Below are positions 26,279-35,074 of a stretch of DNA of 64,000 bases, in pieces. Numbering within the stretch: position 1 is the stretch's first letter; every line of letters begins with the position of its first letter. The translations under genes were made by a program, and so were the position numbers. The notes beneath the pieces were generated by a model. The model was not told where the DNA came from and ran no database searches. It was given only the letters and a program-made list of their open reading frames with translations. Source of the stretch: JAVBPE01 sp031549865 (GTDB lineage Bacteria > Bacillota_I > Bacilli_A > Acholeplasmatales > Anaeroplasmataceae); the NCBI GenBank assembly GCA_031549865.1, contig JAVBPE010000008.1, positions 1-64,000 of the forward strand, written 5' to 3'.

Positions 26279-27049
26279 ATGTATAAAGTAGAAATCACAG
26301 GGGTAGATACTTCTAAGTTAGAAAAATTGTCTAATGAGGAAATGGATGATCTTTTAAGAAAAATTAAAAGTGGCGATATGAACGCAAGAGATAAGATGAT
26401 AAAGGGGAATTTGAAACTAGTCTTAAGCGTACTTAAAAAATTTAGTGAACGTAAAGAAAACATGGATGATTTATTCCAAGTAGGATGTATTGGATTAATG
26501 AAATCTATTGATAATTTCGATATTACGATTGGTGTAAGGTTTTCAACCTATGCAGTTCCAATGATTATTGGGGAAATAAGAAGATATTTAAGAGATAATG
26601 GATCGATTAGAGTATCTCGTTCATATAAAGATATAGCTTATAAAGCAATATCAATGAAAGAAGAACTAATAAAGAAAAATCATCGTGAACCAACAATTGA
26701 AGAAATTGCAGCAGCAATAGGTGTTGAATCAGTAGATATAGTTTTAGCGTTAGAAGCGATACAAGATACTATAAGCATGTCAACACCAATTTATGATAAT
26801 GGTGGAGATGTAATTGAACTTGAAGACCAAATAGGCTCAAAAGATTATATTATGGATAATTGGGCTAAAGAAAAAATGATTAAAGAAGCATTTTCAAAAT
26901 TAAATGGTCGTGAAAAAAATATCATTTATAGCCGATATTTTGAAGATAAGACTCAAATGGAAATTGCTGAGGAATTAGATATAAGTCAAGCACAAGTCTC
27001 AAGATTAGAAAAAAATGCTTTAAAGCTAATGTACGAAATTATGAAATAA
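26279..27049 (+). CDS. sigG: RNA polymerase sporulation sigma factor sigma-G
   Basis: 256 residues. The N terminus KVEITGVDTSKL is the specific sigma-G signature (ITGVDTSKL, where sigma-F differs). Region 2 reads LKLVLSVLKKF, DDLFQVGCIGLMKSIDNFD, FSTYAVPMIIGEIRRYLRDNG; region 4 ends in TQMEIAEELDISQAQVSRLEK. It controls late forespore genes. AAAGGAGG precedes ATG 26279. Third gene of the spoIIG cluster, followed by a terminator; it may also have its own promoter in the 63-nt gap. Confidence 0.95.
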   Translation: MYKVEITGVDTSKLEKLSNEEMDDLLRKIKSGDMNARDKMIKGNLKLVLSVLKKFSERKENMDDLFQVGCIGLMKSIDNFDITIGVRFSTYAVPMIIGEIRRYLRDNGSIRVSRSYKDIAYKAISMKEELIKKNHREPTIEEIAAAIGVESVDIVLALEAIQDTISMSTPIYDNGGDVIELEDQIGSKDYIMDNWAKEKMIKEAFSKLNGREKNIIYSRYFEDKTQMEIAEELDISQAQVSRLEKNALKLMYEIMK

Positions 27050-27054
27050 AACGA

Positions 27055-27080
27055 GAAAATCACCTTTAAAGTGATTTTTT
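27055..27080 (+). terminator. Terminator after sigG
   Basis: AAAATCAC (27055-27062) and GTGATTTT (27070-27077) with 7-nt loop, then T. Confidence 0.8.
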
Positions 27081-27129
27081 TCTTGTTTAAATTACCATAT
27101 TATGATATGATTATTTGAGGTGATAAACG

Positions 27130-27660
27130 ATGAATATATGGCATGATATAGATAGTGATAGAATAAATAAATATGATTTCATAGCTTGCATTGAAATCCC
27201 ACGTGGAAGCAAGAAAAAATACGAATTAGATAAAGAATCAGGGATGATCATTTTAGACCGTATATTATATACATCAACTCATTATCCAGCGAATTATGGA
27301 TTCATTCCAAGAACATATTCGCAAGACCGTGACCCTTTGGATGTGTTAGTATTATGTTCTGAGGATTTAGATCCATTAGTACTTGTAAGATGTTACCCTA
27401 TTGGGGTTGTTAAAATGATTGATAATGATGATGTTGATGAAAAAATCATTGCGATTTGTGCTAATGATCCTTCAATGAATATGTACCGAGATTTAAGAGA
27501 ATTACCACATCATCAATTTGAAGAAATTTCGCATTTCTTCACAGTTTATAAGCAACTTGAAAATAAACCAACAGTTGTAACCGAAGTTTTAGGTCGAATT
27601 GAAGCAGAAGAAACAATTCAAGAAGCAATTGATGCTTATAACAATTTATATATTAGGTAG
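27130..27660 (+). CDS. ppa: Inorganic pyrophosphatase, soluble family I
   Basis: 176 residues, normal length. Hydrolyses PPi to phosphate in the cytoplasm, pulling biosynthetic reactions. Motifs: EIPRGSKKKYELDKESG near the start, HYPANYGFIP, and the metal-binding signature DRDPLDVLVL with its three aspartates. Bacilli often use family II enzymes, so a family I enzyme here is a useful lineage clue. RBS GAGGTG. Followed after 11 nt by ychF. Confidence 0.94.
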   Translation: MNIWHDIDSDRINKYDFIACIEIPRGSKKKYELDKESGMIILDRILYTSTHYPANYGFIPRTYSQDRDPLDVLVLCSEDLDPLVLVRCYPIGVVKMIDNDDVDEKIIAICANDPSMNMYRDLRELPHHQFEEISHFFTVYKQLENKPTVVTEVLGRIEAEETIQEAIDAYNNLYIR

Positions 27661-27671
27661 GAGTGAAATAT

Positions 27672-28772
27672 ATGGCTTTAACAGCTGGAATAGTGGGTTT
27701 ACCAAACGTAGGTAAATCAACATTATTTAATGCAATAACAAAAGCAGGTGCTTTAGCTGCAAATTACCCATTTGCAACAATTGAACCAAATGTAGGAACG
27801 GTTTTAGTTCCAGATGAAAGACTTAAAGTTTTAAGTAAGATGTATAATACAAGAAAAGAAGTATCGGCATTATGTGAATTTACAGATATTGCAGGTCTTG
27901 TTAAAGGTGCATCAAAAGGCGAAGGACTTGGAAATCAATTCTTAGCTAATATCAGAAATTGTGATGCAATTATTGAAGTTGTAAGATGTTTTAAAGACGA
28001 TAATATTACTCACGTTGAAGGTAGTGTTGATCCAATTAGAGATATTGAGATCATTAATTTAGAATTAGTTCTTGCGGACTTAGATATTGTTGAAAAAAGA
28101 ATTCCTAAAATAGAAAAAAAAGCTCAATCAAAAATTGATGATGCATTAACTGAATATACATTACTTAAAAAAATCCAAGCTCAATTATTAGATTCTAAAC
28201 CAATAAGACTATTAGAATTTAGTTCGGAAGAAGAAAAATATTTAAATACTTATTGTTTTTTAACCGCTAAACCAATTATGTATGTTGGTAATGTTAAAGA
28301 AGATTCGATTGCTAATCCTGATAATGATGAGTATTTTAAAATTTTAAAAGACTATGCAAATAAAGAAGGTGCCAAAGCAATAGGGATATCTGCTGAAATA
28401 GAATCTCAACTTGCTGTTTTAGATGATATTGATCGTGAAATGTTTATGGCTGATTTAAATGTGGTTGAGCCAGGATTAAATATTTTAATTAAAGCTACGT
28501 ATGAATTATTAGGGTACCAAACATTTTTTACAGCTGGGCAAGTTGAATGCCGTGCATGGACATTCAAAAAAGGTTCAACTGCTCCGCAATGTGCAGGAAT
28601 CATTCACACAGATTTTGAACGTGGGTTTATTCGTGCTGAGACTGTATCATATACAGATTTAATAAACAGCGGATCAATATTGCAAGCAAAAGAAAAAGGT
28701 TTAGTTCGCCAAGAAGGCAAAGACTATATCACTAAAGATGGCGATGTAATGCTATTTAAGTTTAATGTTTAA
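27672..28772 (+). CDS. ychF: Redox-regulated ATPase YchF (Obg/TRAFAC family)
   Basis: 366 residues, the usual length. P-loop NTPase of the Obg group that prefers ATP and associates with ribosomes. G1 GLPNVGKST, G3 DIAGLVKGASKGEGLGN, coiled-coil region about 130-200, and a C-terminal TGS domain (TAGQVECRAWTFKKGSTAP, IHTDFERGFIRAE). The in-frame GTG at 27663 lies in the RBS; ATG 27672 follows TAGGAG. Likely co-transcribed with ppa. Confidence 0.95.
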   Translation: MALTAGIVGLPNVGKSTLFNAITKAGALAANYPFATIEPNVGTVLVPDERLKVLSKMYNTRKEVSALCEFTDIAGLVKGASKGEGLGNQFLANIRNCDAIIEVVRCFKDDNITHVEGSVDPIRDIEIINLELVLADLDIVEKRIPKIEKKAQSKIDDALTEYTLLKKIQAQLLDSKPIRLLEFSSEEEKYLNTYCFLTAKPIMYVGNVKEDSIANPDNDEYFKILKDYANKEGAKAIGISAEIESQLAVLDDIDREMFMADLNVVEPGLNILIKATYELLGYQTFFTAGQVECRAWTFKKGSTAPQCAGIIHTDFERGFIRAETVSYTDLINSGSILQAKEKGLVRQEGKDYITKDGDVMLFKFNV

Positions 28773-28780
28773 GATTTAGA

Positions 28781-28815
28781 AAAGAAATTTCAACAATTTC
28801 TTTTTTCTTTTTTTT
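28781..28815 (+). terminator. Terminator after ychF
   Basis: AAAGAAATT (28781-28789) / AATTTCTTT (28795-28803) with TCAAC loop and a long pyrimidine/T tract. Confidence 0.75.
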
Positions 28816-28830
28816 ATCACAAACATTATA

Positions 28831-28859
28831 TTGTAAATAATTCCTTTTTTTGGTAAAAT
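28831..28859 (+). promoter_or_regulatory. Promoter of the jetABC-sepF operon
   Basis: TTGTAA (28831-28836), 17-nt spacer, TAAAAT (28854-28859), 38 nt before the jetA start codon. Confidence 0.65.
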
Positions 28860-28896
28860 AAAATAGATATTACTATTAAATTGGAGGTATGCTTTG

Positions 28897-30312
28897 ATGG
28901 ATCTTTTTGATATAATTGGAGATAATTTTTTCTCGCCTTTATCATCTAAAAATAAGCGCCTTTATCATAGCGCGATTATAGAGACTTTTAAGGTTTATGA
29001 GACAGGATCAATTCTTGGCATAGATAAAAAAATTGTAGTGGATAATTTAGCCTATTTCTTAGAAAAGAATTCTTTTAATCTTTTAAATGAAGATGATAAA
29101 GATTTAGACGATTTAGAAATTAAGTCTAAAAGAGATTTGGCTAATTTTATTTTGCGCAAAATGGAAAGCTGTGGATGGATATATATTGATGTTAATAATG
29201 ATTATACAGAAATACTAAACTTCTCAGACGCTGGTATAACAATAGTAGAAGCACTATTACAAATTGAACCTATTATATATTCTAATGAAGAGTCAGAAGA
29301 ATATATTAGACAAACAACCGATGAATATCATGGATATATTTATACGATTTATTCATTATTAATTAATGAAGAAAATGTAGAATATGGACTTTTAATTTCT
29401 CAAATATATAAAAACACCAAAATGCTTATTCGTTCTTTAAGGAAATTAGATTCAAGATTAAAAGATTACATTCACTCAGTTGTTGATACGAGTGAAATTA
29501 AAGATTTAATGGAAAAATTGATTTCATATAAGCAAGAATTATTTGACCAAACATATTCTAAGATTAAAACAAGTGACAATATAAATAAATACCGTCTTCC
29601 AATTGTTATGGCTTTAGAAGAAATTCAAAGAAATGAAGTGAAAATGGCATATATTGCTCAAGATTATAAAATTAGAACTAAAACAATGGACTTAGCATAT
29701 AAACGTGCAAATCGAGATATTGATGAAGTAATTGACGTTTTTAATCAATTAGAAGATTTAATTACGGAAATAGACTATAAAAATAAAACCTATATTAATT
29801 CCACTATTGGAAAAATTAAATTTTTATTAACAGAAGATGATAATATAATTGGAAAATTAAATTCTATTTTAAAATTCGTTAAAACAGAAAATAAGAATCA
29901 AAAGCTTGATAAAGCTTTAAATATTATTAATCCAATTATTAAATTAGGTGGAAATAGAAGTTATAATGATACATCACTTTACTCACCAAGAGGAAGTTAT
30001 TCATATAATTATAATCAAATTTTAGATATGACAAGATTTGATGATTTAGAAATGACAGGCGATTTCTTAAATCAATTTAAAGTTCCATATAATGAAATCT
30101 TAGTAGGAGAATTTCTAAAGAATCATTTAGTTAATGGAGTATTAAAAGCAAGTGATATTATAAAGTATGACACAGATGTTGATACGGTAATGCAAAGCTT
30201 ATACTGTGTATTATTTGCCTCAGAACGCGATTTTAAAGTGTCATTATCTGAGAATAAAGTATATCACCACAAATTTACAATGCGTGATTTTGAGATTGCG
30301 AAAAGAGGTTAG
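28897..30312 (+). CDS. jetA: Wadjet/Mks kleisin-like protein JetA (DUF5716, MksF-like)
   Basis: 471 residues. In Wadjet/MksBEF systems JetA is the kleisin that bridges the SMC-like ATPase heads. Visible are an N-terminal winged-helix-like segment (LYHSAIIETFKVYE), a long helical middle (RSLRKLDSRLKDYIHSV through LEDLITEI), and a C-terminal segment ending in a second winged-helix-like domain (FLKNHLVNGVLKASDI). TTG 28894 is in frame, but ATG 28897 behind GGAGG is preferred. It starts the operon jetA-jetB-jetC-sepF. The family call comes from layout and partners as well as sequence flavour. Confidence 0.82.
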   Translation: MDLFDIIGDNFFSPLSSKNKRLYHSAIIETFKVYETGSILGIDKKIVVDNLAYFLEKNSFNLLNEDDKDLDDLEIKSKRDLANFILRKMESCGWIYIDVNNDYTEILNFSDAGITIVEALLQIEPIIYSNEESEEYIRQTTDEYHGYIYTIYSLLINEENVEYGLLISQIYKNTKMLIRSLRKLDSRLKDYIHSVVDTSEIKDLMEKLISYKQELFDQTYSKIKTSDNINKYRLPIVMALEEIQRNEVKMAYIAQDYKIRTKTMDLAYKRANRDIDEVIDVFNQLEDLITEIDYKNKTYINSTIGKIKFLLTEDDNIIGKLNSILKFVKTENKNQKLDKALNIINPIIKLGGNRSYNDTSLYSPRGSYSYNYNQILDMTRFDDLEMTGDFLNQFKVPYNEILVGEFLKNHLVNGVLKASDIIKYDTDVDTVMQSLYCVLFASERDFKVSLSENKVYHHKFTMRDFEIAKRG

Positions 30313-30317
30313 GAAAA

Positions 30318-30899
30318 ATGTTAGAAGCTTTAGAACATATGAGTGTTGGACAACGTAATACTTTTAGCGATGTTGCGAACAGACTATTAGCAACAACTTT
30401 CTTATCAAGAGATAAAAAAGACAATAAGGAAGCTTATTATTTCTTAATTAGCTATAAAGAAATATTTGATGAGTTTTTCAAAATTATTAATTGCGAATTA
30501 TTATTAGATATAAATAATGGAAGTGCCATGTTACTTACAAGTGGATCACAATCTGCTTTAAAATTAAAAAGAGATGAGACAATATTACTTTTAATTATAA
30601 GAGTTTTATATCATGAAAAAATGAAAGAAACATCATTAAATGAAAATGTGGTTGCGAATGTTAGTGATTTACATGAAAAATACGATAATTTAGAAATTAA
30701 AAGAAAAATTAATAAAACTGATTTAGTATCATCTTTAAGATTATTTAGAAAATATAATTTAATCGAAATTACTGGTGATATTCAAACTTCATCAGCAAAA
30801 ATTGTAATTTTACCAACTATATTAATGGCTATTAATAGTGAAGGCATAAATGAAGTTTATAATACAATTTCAAAAGTTGCTAAAGAGGTGAATGAATAA
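30318..30899 (+). CDS. jetB: Wadjet/Mks KITE-like protein JetB (DUF4194, MksE-like)
   Basis: 193 residues, tandem winged-helix protein. JetB dimers bind the JetA kleisin. DUF4194-type sequence is visible: NRLLATTFLSRDKKDNKEAYYFL, then LKRDETILLLIIRVLYHEK, and DLVSSLRLFRKYNLIEITGD. RBS TAGGA five bases after the jetA stop. Its TAA stop shares its last base with the jetC ATG (TAATG), so it is translationally coupled. Confidence 0.85.
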   Translation: MLEALEHMSVGQRNTFSDVANRLLATTFLSRDKKDNKEAYYFLISYKEIFDEFFKIINCELLLDINNGSAMLLTSGSQSALKLKRDETILLLIIRVLYHEKMKETSLNENVVANVSDLHEKYDNLEIKRKINKTDLVSSLRLFRKYNLIEITGDIQTSSAKIVILPTILMAINSEGINEVYNTISKVAKEVNE

Positions 30900-33800
30900 T
30901 GAAAAAATTAACGAAAATTCGCCTTATTAACTGGCATTATATTTCAAATGAAACAATTGATGTAAAAAATAATATCTTATTAACAGGGCCAAATGCTTCT
31001 GGTAAATCAACAATAATGGATGCCATTACTTTTATTATAACAGCTGGTGAAACAACATTTAACCTTGCTGCTAATGAAAAAGGTAAACGTGATTTAAAAG
31101 GATATGTAAAATGTAAGCTTGGGATGGATGATAAAGAATATCTTCGTGATGGAGATGTCTCATCACATATAGCCTTAGAATTTTACGATGAAAAAGAAGA
31201 TAAAAATTTCACTGTTGGGGCTGTAATTGATGCTTTTGGGGATTTAACACCAGTAAAAGTTGTTTTCTATATCGCAGATAATAAAATTAATGATTCAATG
31301 TTTGTATCAGATAATGGAATTATTTATAGTACTGTTGAATTTAGAAAACATAATCCAAATTCTGAATATTTTTTAACTAAAAAAGAAGCTAAACGTGGCT
31401 TTAGAAATGCTTTTGGATCAATTAATGAAGATTTCTTTAAACTAATTCCTAAAGCTTTAGCATTTAAACCAATTTCTGATGTTAAAGATTTTATTTATCA
31501 AAATATTTTAGAAGAAAAAGAAATTGATGTGTCTTCTATTAAAGATTCGATTCGTTCATACAAAGAATTAGAAAATACGCTTAAATTAATTAAATCTAAA
31601 ATTAATTCATTACAAATAATGGATTCGATTTATCAAGAAATTATTGCAACAGAAGATAAAAAGAATTATTACCACTACTTAGTACAATTATTTGAAATTG
31701 AAAATTTAATTGATGAAGTAAAACAGTACCAAGTAAAAATTAAAAATAATCAAGAAAAATCATTTATTAAGCAATCTGATATAAAAGCAATAGACCGTGA
31801 AATAGATGCGTTAAATGAAAGAAGTAAAGAAATTTATATTGCTTTATCTAATAATGAAGAATTTAAAGCTGAAGAATATATTGATAAATCTATTTTGAAA
31901 GCAAATTCTGAAATATCTGAACTTGAAGTAAGACAAAATGATTTTTTAAGAAGAGTATCATGGCTTAAAGATCAAATTAATGAATTAAGAAAAACTTCAG
32001 ATAATAAAATATATACTGAAATAGCTAATATGCCACTTGTTAAAATAAGTGAGTTTGACTGTGAAAGTACTAAAGCTAAATTAAATGACTTGGATTATAG
32101 AATTTCTGATCTTGTTGCTACTAATAACCAAGAAGTTGGACGCTTAGAATCACAAAAGAATGATTTAATTAAAGACATTAATGAGATTAGTACAACACTA
32201 AGAAGTCTAGACCAAAATAAAATTAATTATAACCCTACCCTTTTAGCATTGCGTAGCGAAATAGCGCAAGGTTTAAAACGTATTTATAATTATGACGTTT
32301 CTGTTCACATATATGCTGAATTATTAGAAATTACTGATCAGAAGTGGGCTGATACAATTGAAATTTTCTTAGGAAATAGACGTTTTAACTTAATTGTTGA
32401 ACCAAAATATTTTGATGAAGCTTTACAAATATATTCACGTATTAAAAATAATTATCGCTTATATGGAATAGGATTAATTAATACTAAAGAAATTTCTAAA
32501 TTTACTAAATTTGAAAATAAATCTTTAGCTTCAATCATTACAAGTGAAAATAAAGATGCTGTTTGTTATACAAATTACTCATGTGGTAATGTTATCATGT
32601 GTGATAATGTAATGGATTTAGAAAAATATAATACATCAATCACGAATGATGGTTTAATTTATCGTGGATATACGGTAAGTAATTTGAATCCTAATATTGA
32701 AAAACCATTTATCGGTAAAAATGCTTTAAGTTCACAAACTGAACAATGGAATCAAAAAGCTTTAGAAAAGAAAACTGAATATTTAGAATTAAATGAAGAA
32801 ATCAACAAATTAAAAAAAGAATTAGAAGTCTTAAATAAAATTGATATTAAAATAATTTCTAAGGATTTAGATGCTAGTTTATTATTACAGAAAGAACAAA
32901 ATGTTTTAAAGGATTTAATAAATAAAAAAGAACGTCAAAAGAATATGACGGTTTCGGATTTAGAAGATGAATATCATAAAATTTTACAAACTATTAAAAA
33001 TTATGATGCTAAAAAGATTTCAATAAGCCAAGAAATTGGAGCAATTGCCAATGAAATCGAAACATTAGAGGTTTTAATTTCTAAAGCAAATGAAACAATT
33101 GAAGGAAGTAAAAAAGCTTTAAAAGAATTATCTAAAGACGATTATGCCTTAGAACAAAAGGCAAAAGTTGAATATAATGATATTAAGGCAAATATGAAGT
33201 TATCAGTAGCTATGAATAGTTATGAAAAAATGTTTGATGAAATAGAAAAAACTTATACTAGTTTATCTGATTCATTAATCGCTAAGCAATTCTCTTATAC
33301 TAATGAATTCAATTCTACATATTCTATTGGTGTAAGTGAGATGGACAAGTATTTAGCTGAACTTAATAAACTTGAAAAGAGTGAATTAATAAAATATGAA
33401 CAAAAAGTTCGTTCTGCTAGAGAAGAAGCCGAAATTATTTTCAAAGAAGATTTCTTATCTAAACTAAGAAATAATATTATGACCGCCGAAAATGAAATTA
33501 AAAAAATCAATGATACTTTATCAAATATACAATTTGGTCGTGATCGTTATGAATTCATTTTCCCAAAGAGTAGTGATTATAGTACACTATATGAGATGGT
33601 AACAAGTGATTTATCAGTTTCTCAAACAGGAATTATGACTTATGATTTCCAAGCTAAATATGAACAGCAATTAGAGGAATTATTTGACTCTTTAGCTATT
33701 GATGAACTTAATAGTAATGGGGCAATAAATAAATTTACAGATTATAGAACATATATGGACTATGATATTAAAATCACAAATGAATTTGGAGATTCAATGT

Positions 33801-34192
33801 CATATTCAAAAGTATTTAAAGAAAAATCAGGGGGAGAAACGCAAGTTCCTTTCTATGTGGCAATAATTGCGTCATTTGTTCGTGTATATACTAAAACAAA
33901 TAACCTTGGTGGAGATCCAATTGGAATTGTAATGTTTGATGAAGTATTCGATAAAATGGATACTAACCGTATGAAAGCAATGATGGCATTTATTTGTTCA
34001 ATGCCACTACAAGTTATAATTGCTTGTCCTCCACAAAGAATGAGTTTGCTTTCTGATTTTACTGATACAACATTAGTTATGGTACGTCAAGGAAGTAAAG
34101 CCCAAGTTTTACCAATGATTAGAAATGTACTTGAAGAAGTTGAAATAGAAGATGAAGAAGGAAAGGATGAAGACGATGGCTCTTTTTACTAA
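30899..34192 (+). CDS. jetC: Wadjet/Mks SMC-like ATPase JetC (MksB-like)
   Basis: 1097 residues. Rad50/MukB-like condensin ATPase. Walker A is GPNASGKST at about residues 31-39; a coiled coil occupies roughly 230-370, a hinge-like globular part (YNYDVSVHIYAELLEITDQKW through the 600s) follows, then a returning coiled coil to about 880; the signature SGGETQVPFYVAIIASF and Walker B GIVMFDEVFDKMD lie near the end. It forms the DNA-loop-extruding motor with JetA and JetB. The last 17 nt overlap the sepF start. No JetD (toprim-like nuclease, DUF3322/DUF2220) follows. Confidence 0.92.
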   Translation: MKKLTKIRLINWHYISNETIDVKNNILLTGPNASGKSTIMDAITFIITAGETTFNLAANEKGKRDLKGYVKCKLGMDDKEYLRDGDVSSHIALEFYDEKEDKNFTVGAVIDAFGDLTPVKVVFYIADNKINDSMFVSDNGIIYSTVEFRKHNPNSEYFLTKKEAKRGFRNAFGSINEDFFKLIPKALAFKPISDVKDFIYQNILEEKEIDVSSIKDSIRSYKELENTLKLIKSKINSLQIMDSIYQEIIATEDKKNYYHYLVQLFEIENLIDEVKQYQVKIKNNQEKSFIKQSDIKAIDREIDALNERSKEIYIALSNNEEFKAEEYIDKSILKANSEISELEVRQNDFLRRVSWLKDQINELRKTSDNKIYTEIANMPLVKISEFDCESTKAKLNDLDYRISDLVATNNQEVGRLESQKNDLIKDINEISTTLRSLDQNKINYNPTLLALRSEIAQGLKRIYNYDVSVHIYAELLEITDQKWADTIEIFLGNRRFNLIVEPKYFDEALQIYSRIKNNYRLYGIGLINTKEISKFTKFENKSLASIITSENKDAVCYTNYSCGNVIMCDNVMDLEKYNTSITNDGLIYRGYTVSNLNPNIEKPFIGKNALSSQTEQWNQKALEKKTEYLELNEEINKLKKELEVLNKIDIKIISKDLDASLLLQKEQNVLKDLINKKERQKNMTVSDLEDEYHKILQTIKNYDAKKISISQEIGAIANEIETLEVLISKANETIEGSKKALKELSKDDYALEQKAKVEYNDIKANMKLSVAMNSYEKMFDEIEKTYTSLSDSLIAKQFSYTNEFNSTYSIGVSEMDKYLAELNKLEKSELIKYEQKVRSAREEAEIIFKEDFLSKLRNNIMTAENEIKKINDTLSNIQFGRDRYEFIFPKSSDYSTLYEMVTSDLSVSQTGIMTYDFQAKYEQQLEELFDSLAIDELNSNGAINKFTDYRTYMDYDIKITNEFGDSMSYSKVFKEKSGGETQVPFYVAIIASFVRVYTKTNNLGGDPIGIVMFDEVFDKMDTNRMKAMMAFICSMPLQVIIACPPQRMSLLSDFTDTTLVMVRQGSKAQVLPMIRNVLEEVEIEDEEGKDEDDGSFY

Positions 34193-34514
34193 AAAGAAAA
34201 ACGAATATTCCCTTGCATCATCAGATTTTAATGAAGAACAAGAACAAGCAAGTGATAGAATTTTAATGGAACAAATTGAAGATGAGGACGATGTTGCCGC
34301 TTCATTAGTTGATAAAATGAAAAATGGAAATCCATTAGTTTTAAATTTTGAATTATTAGGACTAATGGAGGCCAATAAGTTTTTAGCCTTCTTTACTGGT
34401 GCTTGCTACGCAATAAATGGCAAAGTTGTAAAAATAAATGAAACAACTTATATGTTTGCAAGAAGTGTTGATTTTTTAGATGGAAGTTTGAAAAAATTTA
34501 TTGAATCAATCTAA
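34176..34514 (+). CDS. sepF: Cell division protein SepF
   Basis: 112 residues. SepF binds FtsZ bundles and tethers them to the membrane. The C-terminal SepF core is visible: AASLVDKMKNGNPLVLNFELLGLMEANKFLAFFTGACYAINGKV, which matches the family VVNLxxxDxxxAxRIVDFxxGxxYAxxG pattern. The basic N terminus MALFTKKK may serve as membrane-targeting helix, but it is short. Three in-frame ATGs exist (34152, 34167, 34176); AAGGAAAGG at 34158-34166 fits the last. It overlaps jetC by 17 nt. sepF upstream of ileS is ancestral Firmicute synteny (the dcw-end cluster). Confidence 0.85.
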   Translation: MALFTKKKNEYSLASSDFNEEQEQASDRILMEQIEDEDDVAASLVDKMKNGNPLVLNFELLGLMEANKFLAFFTGACYAINGKVVKINETTYMFARSVDFLDGSLKKFIESI

Positions 34515-34516
34515 TT

Positions 34517-34550
34517 AAAATGATTCCTATTTAAATAGGAGTCATTTTTT
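34517..34550 (+). terminator. Terminator of the jet-sepF operon
   Basis: Near-perfect stem AATGATTCCTATTT / AAATAGGAGTCATT (one T-G pair), followed by TTTTTT. Confidence 0.88.
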
Positions 34551-34652
34551 ATAAAAAATCTAAAAAAACATATAAAGGTAGCAAATTTTACCTATTAATT
34601 TATAAAATAAGTAAAATATTGTGCTTTTGTTAAACTTTTTGTCGCAAAACAC

Positions 34653-34680
34653 TTGATTTAGAAAAAAAATGATGTAAAAT
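34653..34680 (+). promoter_or_regulatory. Promoter of a short structured RNA
   Basis: TTGATT (34653-34658), 16-nt spacer, TAAAAT (34675-34680); predicted start near 34686. Confidence 0.55.
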
Positions 34681-34685
34681 ATAGA

Positions 34686-34768
34686 TGAGTTTGAATAAAA
34701 CTCACTTTTCTAGACACTGGTCTAGGATACCCTTTCCCAAAAAAAGCCCTGCCCAGGGCTTTTTCCCT
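34686..34768 (+). ncRNA. Candidate small regulatory RNA, about 80 nt
   Basis: Between sepF and the ileS leader lie a promoter, two compact hairpins and a strong terminator with no ORF. Hairpin 1 is TGAGTTT / AAACTCA (34686-34704); hairpin 2 is CTAGAC-ACTG-GTCTAG (34710-34725). A single-stranded C-rich stretch ATACCCTTTCCC (34727-34738) follows, then a perfect 10-bp terminator stem. C-rich unpaired motifs that can mask Shine-Dalgarno sequences are typical of RsaE/RoxS-type Firmicute sRNAs. It does not match a riboswitch class I know. Function and class are inference. Confidence 0.5.
34741..34768 (+). terminator. Strong terminator of the candidate sRNA
   Basis: Perfect 10-bp stem AAAAAGCCCT-GCCC-AGGGCTTTTT (34741-34764); unusually GC-rich for this genome. 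Confidence 0.9.
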
Positions 34769-34793
34769 TTTTAGATTAAAATTTAGTTTAATC

Positions 34794-34823
34794 TTTACAA
34801 ACTAAACACAAATAGTGTATAAT
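34794..34823 (+). promoter_or_regulatory. ileS promoter
   Basis: TTTACA (34794-34799), 18-nt spacer, TATAAT (34818-34823), upstream of the T-box leader. Confidence 0.7.
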
Positions 34824-34834
34824 AATAGAGTATA

Positions 34835-35055
34835 TAAAAAATCAATAATTATGGACGTAAAACATATAAAATAATTTTAAAGCGAGCTAAAGTAGGTGAA
34901 AGTTTAGCAATTATAATGTTTTAAGATCACCATCTAAGATGAAATGAGGATAAGTCATTTCCGTATACTTGCGTTAAAAGTTCAAGTGCGATACAATGTA
35001 TCGAATTAAGGTGGTACCACGGAGATTATTCGTCCTTTTTATAAGGGCGTTTTTT
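34835..35055 (+). promoter_or_regulatory. T-box leader controlling ileS
   Basis: Stem I pairs ATGG and AAACATATAA (about 34850-34870) with TTATAATGTTT and CCAT; its right-hand internal loop exposes ATC at 34926-34928, an isoleucine specifier codon. The T-box core AAGGTGGTACCACGG (35008-35022) carries the TGG that pairs with the uncharged tRNA ACCA end. Uncharged tRNA-Ile would stabilise the antiterminator and raise ileS expression; otherwise the terminator at 35031 forms. The specifier assignment is my fold by eye. Confidence 0.9.
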
Positions 35056-35056
35056 T
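35031..35056 (+). terminator. T-box leader terminator
   Basis: CGTCCTT (35031-35037) / AAGGGCG (35043-35049) with one T-G pair, followed by a run of eight T. Confidence 0.85.
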
Positions 35057-35074
35057 TATTTAGGAGGAAATTTT

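Noticed and set aside
28897..34192. Full Wadjet defence system
   Set aside because: No JetD nuclease lies at either end of the operon; the next gene is sepF, and the flanks are housekeeping genes.
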